DNA from: Microbacterium pumilum
Lineage (GTDB): Bacteria; Actinomycetota; Actinomycetes; Actinomycetales; Microbacteriaceae
NCBI RefSeq assembly: GCF_039530225.1
Contig: NZ_BAAAOH010000001.1
Span: forward strand, 3,844,001 to 3,908,000
Direction of reading: 5' to 3'
DNA: 64,000 bases
Every line of letters begins with the position of its first letter. The first letter of the stretch is position 1. Positions 8,046-15,671 of this stretch are shown here, piece after piece. Under the pieces are notes generated by a model. The model had not been told where the DNA came from and searched no databases. It saw nothing but the letters and a program-made list of their open reading frames with translations. A program made the translations under genes and the position numbers.

Positions 8046-9620
8046 ATGGCCGGCCTCGAGATCGCTGTCATCCTCGGGTTCGCCGTGCTCGCGGGCGGAC
8101 TCGCCTGTCGATATCTGCGGGTGCCCGCACCTTGGGCATGGCTCGCCATCGGCACGGGCCTCAGCTTCCTGCCCGGACTGCACGAGGTGAGCCTGCCGCC
8201 CGACGTGGTGCTCTTCCTGTTCCTTCCGGCGCTGCTGTATTGGGAGGCACTGAACACGTCGCTGCAGCTGTTCCGCTACGACCTGCGCGTCATCCTGCTG
8301 CTCAGCGTGGGCCTCGTCTTCGCCACCGCCGCCGCGATCACGGGAATCGGGAGCCTTCTCGGGCTGGCGGTGCCGGTCGCACTCGTCCTCGGCGCCGTCC
8401 TGTCGCCGACGGACGCGACCGCGGTCTCCGCGATGGCGCCCCGCCTCCCCCGTCGCATCGACACGATGCTCCGCGGCGAGAGCCTCGTCAACGACGGCAG
8501 CGCGCTCGCGCTGTACTCCGTCGCCGTCGCGGCTGTCGTCGCCGGCCGCGATCCGTCGATCGGCGAGATCTCACTCCGTTTCCTCTGGTCGGTGGTCGGA
8601 GGCATTCTCGCCGGACTCGTCGCCGGCTACCTCCTCTACCTGCTGCGGCGCATCGCACAGCAGCCTTCTCTTGCCGGCACGATCTCGGTGCTGAGCCCCT
8701 TCGCGCTGTATCTTCCAGCCGAGATGATCCACGGCTCGGGCGTCGTCGCCGTGGTGACGGGAGGGCTGCTGCTCGGCCGCCTCATGCCGCGAACGGTTTC
8801 GGCACAGTCGCGCACGCTGGGCTTCGACTTCTGGCGCGTCGCGACCTACGTCATCAACGGCACGCTCTTCGTGCTGATCGGCCTTCAAGCGCGGTCCGTG
8901 GTGGAGCTGTTCTCGGAGGATGGCTGGCTCAGTGTGCTCCTCATCGGCATCATCTGCGCCGTCACGATCTTTGCGGTACGACTGGGCTGGGTCGCGCTGA
9001 TGGCTCCCGTCATCCGCCTCATCGATCGTCGGCCGTCGCAGCGCGAGCGGCGCGTCGCGTTCCGCACCCGACTGGTGCTGGTGTGGGGCGGATTCCGCGG
9101 TGCGATCTCACTCGCCGCCGCGCTCGCCGTGCCCCTGGCCACGGCGACCGGCGAGCCGTTCCCGGGGCGCGAGACGCTCATCGCCGCGACGTTCATCGTC
9201 ATCGTCATCCTGCTGGTCGGCCAGGGTGCGACCATGAACCTCGTGATCCGCGCTGCGCGCATCCCCCCGGAACACGACGACCTCGACGAGCGCCGGTTCG
9301 CCACGGTCGAGGCCATCCAGACGGCGCTCGAGCACCTCGACGAGGATGCGACCGAGGAGGACGCTCCGGATGACGCGAGATCCGAAGTGCGAGGCCGACT
9401 CGAACAGGATCTCTCGCACGCGCGCGAAGCCATCGAGCACGACGTCAGCGGACCAGAGGATGACGTCATCCGGCGTCTGCTGCTGCGGACCGTCGCCCGC
9501 AAGCGCGAAGCGGTCGACCGTCTTCGACGAGACCAGCGGATCGACGACGGTGTGTTCCTCGACGTGCAGCGCGAGATCGACCACGAGGAGCTGCGGCTGC
9601 GCGACAACCCCGATGAGTAG
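8046..9620 (+). CDS. CPA1-family Na+/H+ antiporter
   Basis: A 524-residue antiporter with about 12 hydrophobic segments in residues 1-400 and a charged cytoplasmic tail of about 110 residues. SPTDATAVSAM and GESLVNDGSALALYS are the ion-binding and core helices of the CPA1 group (NhaP/NHE type). FRTRLVLVWGGFRGAISLA is the conserved late helix. It should exchange Na+ (or K+) for H+ at the membrane in pH and salt homeostasis. A TACCTT hexamer ends 7 nt before the ATG. It is monocistronic. Confidence 0.93.
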   Translation: MAGLEIAVILGFAVLAGGLACRYLRVPAPWAWLAIGTGLSFLPGLHEVSLPPDVVLFLFLPALLYWEALNTSLQLFRYDLRVILLLSVGLVFATAAAITGIGSLLGLAVPVALVLGAVLSPTDATAVSAMAPRLPRRIDTMLRGESLVNDGSALALYSVAVAAVVAGRDPSIGEISLRFLWSVVGGILAGLVAGYLLYLLRRIAQQPSLAGTISVLSPFALYLPAEMIHGSGVVAVVTGGLLLGRLMPRTVSAQSRTLGFDFWRVATYVINGTLFVLIGLQARSVVELFSEDGWLSVLLIGIICAVTIFAVRLGWVALMAPVIRLIDRRPSQRERRVAFRTRLVLVWGGFRGAISLAAALAVPLATATGEPFPGRETLIAATFIVIVILLVGQGATMNLVIRAARIPPEHDDLDERRFATVEAIQTALEHLDEDATEEDAPDDARSEVRGRLEQDLSHAREAIEHDVSGPEDDVIRRLLLRTVARKREAVDRLRRDQRIDDGVFLDVQREIDHEELRLRDNPDE

Positions 9621-9637
9621 CCACCGAGCTCGCGTAA

Positions 9638-9689
9638 GTGCAACTTTTGGGTTGCACACCAATCCACGTTATGCAACTATGGAGTTGCA
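9638..9689. promoter_or_regulatory. Twin palindromic operator for the ArsR regulator
   Basis: GTGCAAC-N6-GTTGCAC (9638-9657) and TGCAAC-N6-GTTGCA (9672-9689) share the same half-site. Their centres are 33 bp apart, close to three helical turns. They lie just upstream of the SRPBCC-arsR operon and are the natural binding sites for its ArsR product, giving autoregulation. Confidence 0.75.
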
Positions 9690-9722
9690 GTTCACACAAT
9701 GTCGATGAGGAGAAGCATCATC

Positions 9723-10202
9723 ATGAGCATGACAACCAACGAAGCATCCGTGGTCGATGAGGGCCGGTTCAGCGTGCGGCGAACGATTCGCATCGCCGCG
9801 CCCGTCGAGAAGGTCTGGTCCGCGGTGACCGAACCCGAGCACATCTCGCTCTGGTTCGGAACGGCGGTCTTCGACGGCGCCGGCGTCGGCGCGAGCGGAA
9901 CCCTTACATTCCCTGATTACGGGGCCGTGCCGCTGCGCATCGAGGCGATCGAGGCGCCGCGGATGGTGTCGTACCGCTGGGGCAATGATGACGCGCTGGG
10001 CGAACTCGCCACTGAGGTCGACCCCGAGCACTCGACGGTCTTCACCTTCACGCTCGAATCCGTCCCCGACGGCACGCAGCTGACGGTCGTCGAGACGGGG
10101 TTCGAGACCACCTCGGATCCGGCGGCGAATCTGGAGAGCCACCGCGAGGGGTGGGATTCCGAGCTCGACAAGCTCGTCGCCCTGCTCGAGAGCGACTCGT
10201 GA
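9723..10202 (+). CDS. SRPBCC-domain (AHSA1-like) protein
   Basis: A 159-residue START/Bet v1-like protein of the AHSA1 group. RTIRIAAPVEKVWSAVTEPEHISLWFG is the typical opening (residues about 20-46), and LTVVETGFE and the WDSELDKL helix close the domain. These bind hydrophobic ligands or clients in a deep cavity. The ATG at 9723 was chosen because AGGAGA lies 9 nt before it; an ATG at 9699 lacks this. The stop overlaps the arsR start (GTGA), a pairing very common in actinobacteria. Confidence 0.9.
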   Translation: MSMTTNEASVVDEGRFSVRRTIRIAAPVEKVWSAVTEPEHISLWFGTAVFDGAGVGASGTLTFPDYGAVPLRIEAIEAPRMVSYRWGNDDALGELATEVDPEHSTVFTFTLESVPDGTQLTVVETGFETTSDPAANLESHREGWDSELDKLVALLESDS

Positions 10203-10513
10203 CGGACACCCTGGTCCCGGTGTTCGCGGCGCTCGGCGACGAGACCCGGTGGAGCATCCTTGCGGCACTCGGCGAGGGCGACGCTTCGGCGTCCGCCCTC
10301 GCCGGGCGCCTGCCCGTGAGCCGCCAGGCCATCGCGAAGCATCTCGCGGTGCTGCAGGAGGTCGGCCTCGTCGAGCCCGTCCGCGTCGGGCGCGAAGTGC
10401 AGTACCGCGTGCTCGGATCGCAGCTCACCGCGACCGCGCATCGTCTCGACGCCCTCGGCACCGAATGGGACCGCCGCCTCGCCGCCATCAAGCGGATCGC
10501 GGAGGGGCTCTAG
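10199..10513 (+). CDS. ArsR-family transcriptional regulator
   Basis: A 104-residue ArsR winged-helix repressor. FAALGDETRWSILAALGEG is the first helices, and ASALAGRLPVSRQAIAKHLAVLQEVGLVE is the recognition region. There is no metal-binding cysteine cluster, as usual for ArsR proteins paired with SRPBCC genes. The GTG at 10199 overlaps the preceding stop by four bases and gives the correct family N-terminus; the frame is open further upstream. It probably represses its own operon through the twin palindromes at 9638-9689. Confidence 0.93.
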   Translation: MTDTLVPVFAALGDETRWSILAALGEGDASASALAGRLPVSRQAIAKHLAVLQEVGLVEPVRVGREVQYRVLGSQLTATAHRLDALGTEWDRRLAAIKRIAEGL

Positions 10514-10515
10514 CC

Positions 10516-11280
10516 TCAGAACATCCACTCCTCGAAGCCCGCGCCGCCGCCCGTCGGCGGATCGGCGATCACGGGCGGAGGGTTCTGCCGGCGACGCACC
10601 GGACCCAGCGCGCCGGCGATGGCCCGTCCCGATATCCCCGTCACTCCGCCGCGGAGCCGGGTGAACTCAGCGGCCTTCGGCCCTGTCGGGACGTCGTGCG
10701 GGAGAGCGCCCGCGGCCATGATCCAGCTGGGCAGTCCGAGCAGCCGCAGCACGGTTCGGAGGCGGTCGGACTCGTACACGCTGTCAGGGTCGAGCACTTC
10801 CTCGAGCAGCTCTGTCAGCTGATCCTCGGCATCCGCTCGGTCGAACATCTCGGCCAGCGACTCCGCGAGCTCGGCGCCGAACGGCTGGTCGAGAACGTCC
10901 TTGTCCGCGCCCGGCTCGCGCGACGGATCGCTGCAGTAGCGCCCGACTTCGTCGCCCGCCCGCCAGGCGACGATTCCGAGCTGCCGGTCGCTGCGCACTC
11001 GTACGGCGAGCACCGGACGTTCGCGGTGCTCCGCAAGCAGTCCCGCAACCTCGATCACGCCGCGACGGCCGTCGGCGACGACACCGTCACCGGGATCGCC
11101 GAGCACGACGACCCAGCCGTCTCGCGGAGGCCCGATCCATCCAGAGAAGCGGATGCCGCGCAGCACCTCGAGCAGCTCCACCTCTTTCACATCCGCCTCT
11201 GCGAGGATCACCGCCCCGTACGAGTGTCCTTCGACCGCGTCCCCGTCGGACGAGGAGCCGGTCGGCAGCGCCATGTACAT
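10516..11280 (-). CDS. Hypothetical protein
   Basis: A 254-residue soluble protein with no family I recognise. The N-terminal half has short strands (YGAVILAEADV, GWVVVLGDP), and the middle is acidic and helical (ELAESLAEMFDRADAEDQL). LRTVLRLLGLPSWIMAAGALPHD follows, then a basic, Pro/Gly-rich tail ending in GFEEWMF. ATG codons at 11280 and 11274 are both possible starts. It converges with arsR, 2 bp away. The codon use matches the neighbours, so the gene is probably real. Confidence 0.65.
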   Translation of the reverse strand: MYMALPTGSSSDGDAVEGHSYGAVILAEADVKEVELLEVLRGIRFSGWIGPPRDGWVVVLGDPGDGVVADGRRGVIEVAGLLAEHRERPVLAVRVRSDRQLGIVAWRAGDEVGRYCSDPSREPGADKDVLDQPFGAELAESLAEMFDRADAEDQLTELLEEVLDPDSVYESDRLRTVLRLLGLPSWIMAAGALPHDVPTGPKAAEFTRLRGGVTGISGRAIAGALGPVRRRQNPPPVIADPPTGGGAGFEEWMF

Positions 11281-11328
11281 GGCTCGATCATCCCGCAGGC
11301 GGGGCCGTCATGGGACGGGATGACGGGA

Positions 11329-11979
11329 TCACTCAGCGACGCCGGCCGCCGCGGCCGAGCCGGGAGACATCCCGGCGACCCCGAACCGCTCGGCGGATGC
11401 GACCTGCTCTGCGACCCGTCGAAGCGCGAGGATGAGCGGCTCGACGAGCACCGAGCCGAGGACGACGTACCGCACCGCAGCATCCGCCGACTCGGTCGGA
11501 ATGCCCTCGATCTCGGCCCGGGCGATCCGGGCGACAGCGTGGAGATACGCCGTCATCACGTCATCGGGCACGCTGAAGTCGGCGCGCTCGAGACTCTGCA
11601 GCGCGCGGGCGACGCCGGCGACCACATCCGGATCGCACAGGCCCGGCTGCCAGCCGAGCCGTGTGACGAGCAGCTCAGCAGCGGCGATGTCGAGGTCCTC
11701 CGCGAAGTGCGGCGTCACAGCCGCGTGCGCAGCGCCGAGCAGATCGTGCGGGCTCTGCGGCGGATCGTCCAGCGAGCGGATGACCTTTCGCGTCTCGGCG
11801 ATGCTGACCCCCGAGTCGATCAGCGCACGGATGACGCGGAGTCGGTGAACGTGATCGTCGCCGTACTCCGCCTGCGTGGGCGACGTTCGCACGCCCTCGA
11901 AGAGCAGCCCCTCACGCAGGTAGTACTTGATGGTCGGCACCGAGACCCCCGTCACCGCTGACAGCCCTGAGATCCGCAT
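11329..11979 (-). CDS. MerR-family transcriptional regulator
   Basis: A 216-residue MerR-type regulator. MRISGLSAVTGVSVPTIKYY and LREGLL form the helix-turn-helix and wing at the N-terminus, followed by HRLRVIRALIDSGVSIAETRKVI and a long helical C-terminal effector region without metal-binding cysteines. The ATG at 11979 follows GAGGAGG by a few bases and puts the HTH at residue 1, so it was preferred over 11997. It is divergent from the DUF4188 gene, and the shared intergenic region holds two inverted repeats likely to be its operators. Confidence 0.88.
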   Translation of the reverse strand: MRISGLSAVTGVSVPTIKYYLREGLLFEGVRTSPTQAEYGDDHVHRLRVIRALIDSGVSIAETRKVIRSLDDPPQSPHDLLGAAHAAVTPHFAEDLDIAAAELLVTRLGWQPGLCDPDVVAGVARALQSLERADFSVPDDVMTAYLHAVARIARAEIEGIPTESADAAVRYVVLGSVLVEPLILALRRVAEQVASAERFGVAGMSPGSAAAAGVAE

Positions 11980-11990
11980 CCCGCCTCCTC

Positions 11991-12035
11991 TTGACATGGA
12001 TAGTACCGCTATCCATAATAGATAGCAGAGCTATC
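11991..12035 (+). promoter_or_regulatory. Promoter with twin MerR operators for the DUF4188 gene
   Basis: TTGACA (11991-11996), a 17-bp spacer and CATAAT (12014-12019) form a strong promoter. TGGATAG-N5-CTATCCA (11997-12015) fills the spacer, and GATAG-N5-CTATC (12021-12035) lies just after the -10. The centres are 22 bp apart, two helical turns. This geometry suggests repression or regulated opening by the divergent MerR protein. Confidence 0.75.
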
Positions 12036-12049
12036 CAGAAGGAGTCGCG

Positions 12050-12541
12050 ATGAGCAAGGTGAACGTCGGACGCAGAACCCATCGATATGAAGGTGAGCTG
12101 GTCGTGTTCCACATCGGGATGCAGATCAATCGCATCTGGCGACCCGACCTCTGGCTGCCGGTCTTCATGGCCATGCCGCGGATGCTGCGCGAACTGAGCG
12201 TGGACCCGGACTCGGGGCTGCTCGGCTACTCCCTGCTGTTCGGACGCGGTGGCCCTTACGTCGTGCAGTACTGGTCATCGGCCGCGAAGCTCTACGCTTA
12301 TGCCGCGGAGCCCTCGCAGGAGCATCGGCCGGCCTGGACGACCTTCAACAGGATGGCGCGCAAGGCGCCGGGAGCGGTCGGAATCTGGCACGAGACCTTC
12401 ATCGTCGAGCGGGCCGAGAGCATATACGGATCGACCGTTCCGATGGGTCTCGCAGGAGCGACCGAGGTCGTGCCGATCGAAAGCCGGCACGATCGCGCGC
12501 AGACCCGCATGGCCGACGGCCGCACGGGTGTGGCGGCGTAA
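12050..12541 (+). CDS. DUF4188 family protein
   Basis: A 163-residue protein matching DUF4188: VVFHIGMQINRIWRPDLWLP near residue 22, LGYSLLFGRGGPYVVQYW, then IWHETFIV. The family is thought to share the dimeric alpha-beta barrel of small monooxygenases; its chemistry is not established. AGAAGGAG lies 7 nt before the ATG. The divergent MerR regulator and twin operators imply induction by a small molecule, so a detoxification role is a reasonable inference. Confidence 0.88.
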   Translation: MSKVNVGRRTHRYEGELVVFHIGMQINRIWRPDLWLPVFMAMPRMLRELSVDPDSGLLGYSLLFGRGGPYVVQYWSSAAKLYAYAAEPSQEHRPAWTTFNRMARKAPGAVGIWHETFIVERAESIYGSTVPMGLAGATEVVPIESRHDRAQTRMADGRTGVAA

Positions 12542-12570
12542 AGTGCTGCCGGTCCCGGGCGGCGACGCTG

Positions 12571-13173
12571 TCAGTCGAGGAAGCTCGCCGGGTCGAACTC
12601 CTCGATCGGGATGACCCGGATACGCGGAAGCGGTGCATCGAAGACGCGCGCGTCGTACTCGAGGTCGAACTTCTCGACTCCCGCCAGGGTCGAGAATCCG
12701 ATGTTCCGGAACTCGGTGAATCCGGCGACCCCGACGCGGCGGTCTGCTGCGACGAGGGATGCGACATCCTCGAGGAAATCACCGTCGTGACTGACGAGCA
12801 TGACGTCGGCATCGCGCTCGACGAGCGCTCGGAGGGTGCGCTGGATGGCGATGTCGACGATCTTCTGGTCGGGTGATCCTGCCAGCGGCACGACGACGAA
12901 GTCCATCGCCTTGAGCGCTTGGACGAAGGCCGTGGGGATGCCCGTGGAGGCGTTCAGGAAGAACACCCCGCGCGCATATTGACCCCACGCGCGCTGCGTG
13001 AACGCGATGAGGCGATCCCAGCGAGGCCGCTCATCGGGTTGCGGACGCCTGCCCAGGATCTGGGAACCGAGCGTCGCGTCGATGTTCTCGCCATCGACGA
13101 GCACCCATGTCATGCGTTCGTCGTTGTCGTCCACGAGCTGACCTGCTTCCATGGTGCCGCGTCGCGCGGTCAT
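12571..13173 (-). CDS. NYN-domain (PIN-like) putative RNase
   Basis: A 200-residue NYN-domain protein. WVLVDGENIDATLG carries the first catalytic Asp, DIAIQRTLRALVERDADVMLVSHDGDF the second acidic cluster, and EFRNIGFSTL the end of the fold. NYN domains belong to the PIN-like nuclease superfamily and usually cut RNA with Mg2+. The start is uncertain: ATG at 13173 (used here), 13152 or 13113 all keep the domain complete. It is monocistronic. Confidence 0.85.
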   Translation of the reverse strand: MTARRGTMEAGQLVDDNDERMTWVLVDGENIDATLGSQILGRRPQPDERPRWDRLIAFTQRAWGQYARGVFFLNASTGIPTAFVQALKAMDFVVVPLAGSPDQKIVDIAIQRTLRALVERDADVMLVSHDGDFLEDVASLVAADRRVGVAGFTEFRNIGFSTLAGVEKFDLEYDARVFDAPLPRIRVIPIEEFDPASFLD

Positions 13174-13195
13174 GCCGATCCTATGGCGCGGGCAG

Positions 13196-14122
13196 TCAGC
13201 AGCCGCGCGCGGATGCGAGGATCTCGGCATCCGTCGTGAGCCGCGTCACCGTGCTGAGGCCGAGCCTGCTCGCCACTGGATTGGATTCGCGGTAGTACCA
13301 GCCGAGCCCCATCGCCTGCGCGAACGCCCACGCCGCGCCGCGCGCCCACTCCAGGTCGTCGACGCCGAGCTGGGTGCGAAGGACGTGCCGCGCGGCGGCG
13401 TCGAGCAGATGCCACGCGCACACGAGTTCGAGGGCGGGGTCGGCCGGACCGAAGCCGCCGCCGTCGAGCACACCGCTCAGGCGTCCCTCACGCACGAGGA
13501 CGTTAGCGGGTATCAGGTCGCCGTGACACATGACGTCCGCTCCGTCGCGAGGCAGCTCGCGAAGGCCCGCCCACAGCGCGGTCAGGGCCTCGGGGTCGAA
13601 GAGGTCCGCGCTCTCGCGGATACAGGTCGCCATCCACTCATCCTGACTGCGAAGGTCGCCGCCACGGCCCGCTCCGCCTCGCTCGAAGGTGCGGCCGCGC
13701 GTATCCGCCGCGCGGAGAGACCGGATCAGCATGGCGAGATCACCCGCGAACGAGGTGGAGGCAGCCACACCATCGGACGTCGCGATATCGCCATCCACCC
13801 ACGTCTGCACCGTCCACGGCAGCGGATACCCCTCGCCCGGCCGTCCGAACGCCACATGACGAGGAGCGGCGAAGGGGATGCAGTCGGCGAACTCGTCGAG
13901 GGCGGATGCCTCCTGCCGCAGCCATGCTGCCGCGTGTAGCGGATCACGCGCATTGATGGGGAAACGGGCGGTCAGCGCCGAGCCGATCCGGAAGATCGCG
14001 TTCACAGTCCCGCTGCCGTGGAGACGGATGATCGACTCGGCGCTCCACTCGGGAAACTGCTCGACGACCAGGCGGCGAGCGGTCGCGTCGTCCAGGTCGA
14101 CTTGGTCGTCGTGCATTCTCAC
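13196..14122 (-). CDS. Aminoglycoside phosphotransferase (APH)-family protein
   Basis: A 308-residue APH/choline-kinase-fold protein. GSGTVNAIFRIGSALTARFP is the nucleotide loop, VMCHGDLIPANVLV holds the catalytic HGDxxxxN, and LDGGGFGPAD sits where the metal-binding Asp motif (usually DFGG/DWG) is expected. The DGGG version is slightly unusual but found in this group. Close relatives phosphorylate aminoglycosides or macrolides, but many are housekeeping kinases, so resistance cannot be claimed. The GTG at 14122 lies 6 nt after a TAGAGT hexamer, so it was kept; ATG at 14116 is an alternative. Confidence 0.82.
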   Translation of the reverse strand: MRMHDDQVDLDDATARRLVVEQFPEWSAESIIRLHGSGTVNAIFRIGSALTARFPINARDPLHAAAWLRQEASALDEFADCIPFAAPRHVAFGRPGEGYPLPWTVQTWVDGDIATSDGVAASTSFAGDLAMLIRSLRAADTRGRTFERGGAGRGGDLRSQDEWMATCIRESADLFDPEALTALWAGLRELPRDGADVMCHGDLIPANVLVREGRLSGVLDGGGFGPADPALELVCAWHLLDAAARHVLRTQLGVDDLEWARGAAWAFAQAMGLGWYYRESNPVASRLGLSTVTRLTTDAEILASARGC

Positions 14123-14128
14123 GTGACG

Positions 14129-14134
14129 ACTCTA
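14129..14134 (-). promoter_or_regulatory. -10 hexamer TAGAGT of a leaderless start
   Basis: The hexamer is exactly 6 nt before the GTG at 14122 on the minus strand, predicting a leaderless mRNA for the APH-like gene. Confidence 0.55.
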
Positions 14135-14189
14135 AGCGCCGTGTGAAACGCTGCAGGTCTCGCGCATCCGCACGGGTCGACGCTCCCAC

Positions 14190-14195
14190 TAGAGT
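14190..14195 (+). promoter_or_regulatory. -10 hexamer TAGAGT
   Basis: It ends 7 nt before the ATG at 14203, suggesting leaderless transcription of the small membrane protein gene and favouring 14203 over the ATG at 14197. Confidence 0.45.
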
Positions 14196-14202
14196 CATGC
14201 GC

Positions 14203-14568
14203 ATGGCACCTCAACGGCAGACGGAAGAATTGCGCGGCGGCGTCTTGAGCGGTGGCGGCAGCCCTGGACTCTGGGGCGCCCTGATCGGACTGATCGTGTT
14301 CGTATTCATCGCCGTGCCGCTGTCGGCAGCCGTGAGCTATGCGACGCACCCGAACTCGCAGCAGCTGTTCGGCGGACGCCTGTCGGAGGCGACCACCGGC
14401 GGCTACGTCGCCTTCTGGTGGATTGTCGCGATCATGCTGTTCGCTCTCCCGTTCCTCGTCGGATTCGCGGTCGCGAAGATGTCGGTCAAAACGATCGTCA
14501 TCATCGCAGCCGTCGTCATCCTCTTCGTCATCGCAGTCGTCATCCTGGGGCAGCTCTTCGTCTTCTGA
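14203..14568 (+). CDS. Small two-helix membrane protein, unknown function
   Basis: A 121-residue protein. Hydrophobic segments at about residues 21-46 (GLWGALIGLIVFVFIAVPL) and a long C-terminal stretch (FWWIVAIMLFALPFLVGFAV, then IVIIAAVVILFVIAVVILG) indicate two or three membrane helices separated by a polar loop. No family is recognised. It lies between divergent and convergent neighbours as a single gene. An alternative ATG is at 14197. Confidence 0.7.
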   Translation: MAPQRQTEELRGGVLSGGGSPGLWGALIGLIVFVFIAVPLSAAVSYATHPNSQQLFGGRLSEATTGGYVAFWWIVAIMLFALPFLVGFAVAKMSVKTIVIIAAVVILFVIAVVILGQLFVF

Positions 14569-14584
14569 GCGACGGCACCGCGCC

Positions 14585-15427
14585 TCACCAGAGTTGGGCG
14601 ACGAGCTCGGCGAAGAGGTCTTCCGGTGCGGTTTCGAGCCCGCGACGCGAAAACCACGTGCAGACGTTCGCCACGTCTCGATGCAGGAAGTCCAGACCTG
14701 CCGGGTTCGCCGCGAGGTCGACGATCTGCGGCAGGTCGATCACGACCACACGTCCCTGATGCACGAGCAGGTTGTACGCGGAGAGATCTCCGTGCGCGAA
14801 TCCAGCCCGTGCGAACCCCGTCAGGATCGACACCACCTGTGCGAAGAGCTCGGTGAGCTCCGCTCCGCGAACACGCGTCTGCGCCAGGCGAGGTGCGGCC
14901 GTGCGACCTTTCCCGATGAACTGCATGAGCAGCTCGGTGCCGCTGATCTGCACCGGGTACGGAACGGGGATGCCGGCATCCCACGCCCTGCAGAGCGCCC
15001 CGAACTCGTTGAGCGCCCAATGCCCGGCGGCGACCGCGCGGCCGTGCGAGGACTTGCGCTCGATCGCTCGCGCATCGCGGGAGTTGCGCAGCCGGCGCCC
15101 CTCCTCGTACTGCCCGGACCGATGGAAGTCCGAGTGCGCTGTGTCCCGGTAGCGCTTGGCGGCGAGGATGCACCCGGCCGATCCGGGGATCGCGCGTTCG
15201 ATGAGGAAGACGTCCGCTTCCTTGCCGGTCTTGACGATGCCGAGCTCGGTGTCGAAGGCAGCCGCCGCGGTCACGAGCCAGTCGGGATGCGGACGCGGCC
15301 CGCGCTCTGACGGCGTGGTTGCCGGCCAGGTGGACCAGCGCTGATCGGCTTCCGGCTCGTCGAGGTCAGCGACCTCGAACGCGGAACCGGCGGTGAAATA
15401 GGGGTGATCGGAACGATCGAAAGCCAT
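14585..15427 (-). CDS. RIO1-type serine protein kinase
   Basis: A 280-residue RIO-family kinase. TGKEADVFLIERAI is the RIO nucleotide-binding loop, ILAAKRYRDTAHSDF the ATP lysine, RKSSHGRAVAAGHWALNEF the flexible-loop region, FAHGDLSAYNLLV the catalytic loop with Asp and Asn, and VVVIDLPQIVD the metal-binding Asp. In eukaryotes RIO kinases act in ribosome maturation; bacterial RIO1-like proteins are less understood. A short open reading frame with a strong ribosome binding site lies 36 bp upstream and may regulate translation of this gene. Confidence 0.9.
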   Translation of the reverse strand: MAFDRSDHPYFTAGSAFEVADLDEPEADQRWSTWPATTPSERGPRPHPDWLVTAAAAFDTELGIVKTGKEADVFLIERAIPGSAGCILAAKRYRDTAHSDFHRSGQYEEGRRLRNSRDARAIERKSSHGRAVAAGHWALNEFGALCRAWDAGIPVPYPVQISGTELLMQFIGKGRTAAPRLAQTRVRGAELTELFAQVVSILTGFARAGFAHGDLSAYNLLVHQGRVVVIDLPQIVDLAANPAGLDFLHRDVANVCTWFSRRGLETAPEDLFAELVAQLW

Positions 15428-15463
15428 GCGGGTGAACTCCAGGATAGGAGGCCACCAGGCAGT

Positions 15464-15529
15464 CAGCCGGTAGAGGTGACCTCGAAGGAAAGGATGCGGA
15501 CAGGGCGCGCGACAAAGACGGCCATCATG
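15464..15529 (-). CDS. Candidate 21-residue leader peptide upstream of RIO kinase
   Basis: The frame begins ATGATG at 15529 and encodes MMAVFVARPVRILSFEVTST plus a final Gly before TGA. GGGGAGGAG directly precedes it, one of the strongest ribosome binding sites in the window. It ends 36 bp before the RIO kinase start. A leader peptide or a small functional protein are both possible. A GTGAG-TGAC-CTCAC palindrome (15557-15570) lies just upstream and could be an operator. There is no homology evidence, only position and ribosome binding site. Confidence 0.45.
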
Positions 15530-15671
15530 CTCCTCCCCTCGTCTCGGATTCGTTCGGTGAGTGACCTCACTCTACGGCGCGGCGGTCCGCCACGGAACCC
15601 GCGGTGACGGGTCCGGCGAACTCACGCAGACGATCAGCGATCTCGAGCGCGAGATAACCGGATGACGTCGA

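Noticed and set aside
9699..9722. Upstream ATG for the SRPBCC gene
   Set aside because: It lacks a ribosome binding site, while the ATG at 9723 has AGGAGA at 9 nt.
13196..14122. Aminoglycoside resistance gene
   Set aside because: Only the APH fold is supported. Many such chromosomal proteins have other substrates, and there is no mobile context.
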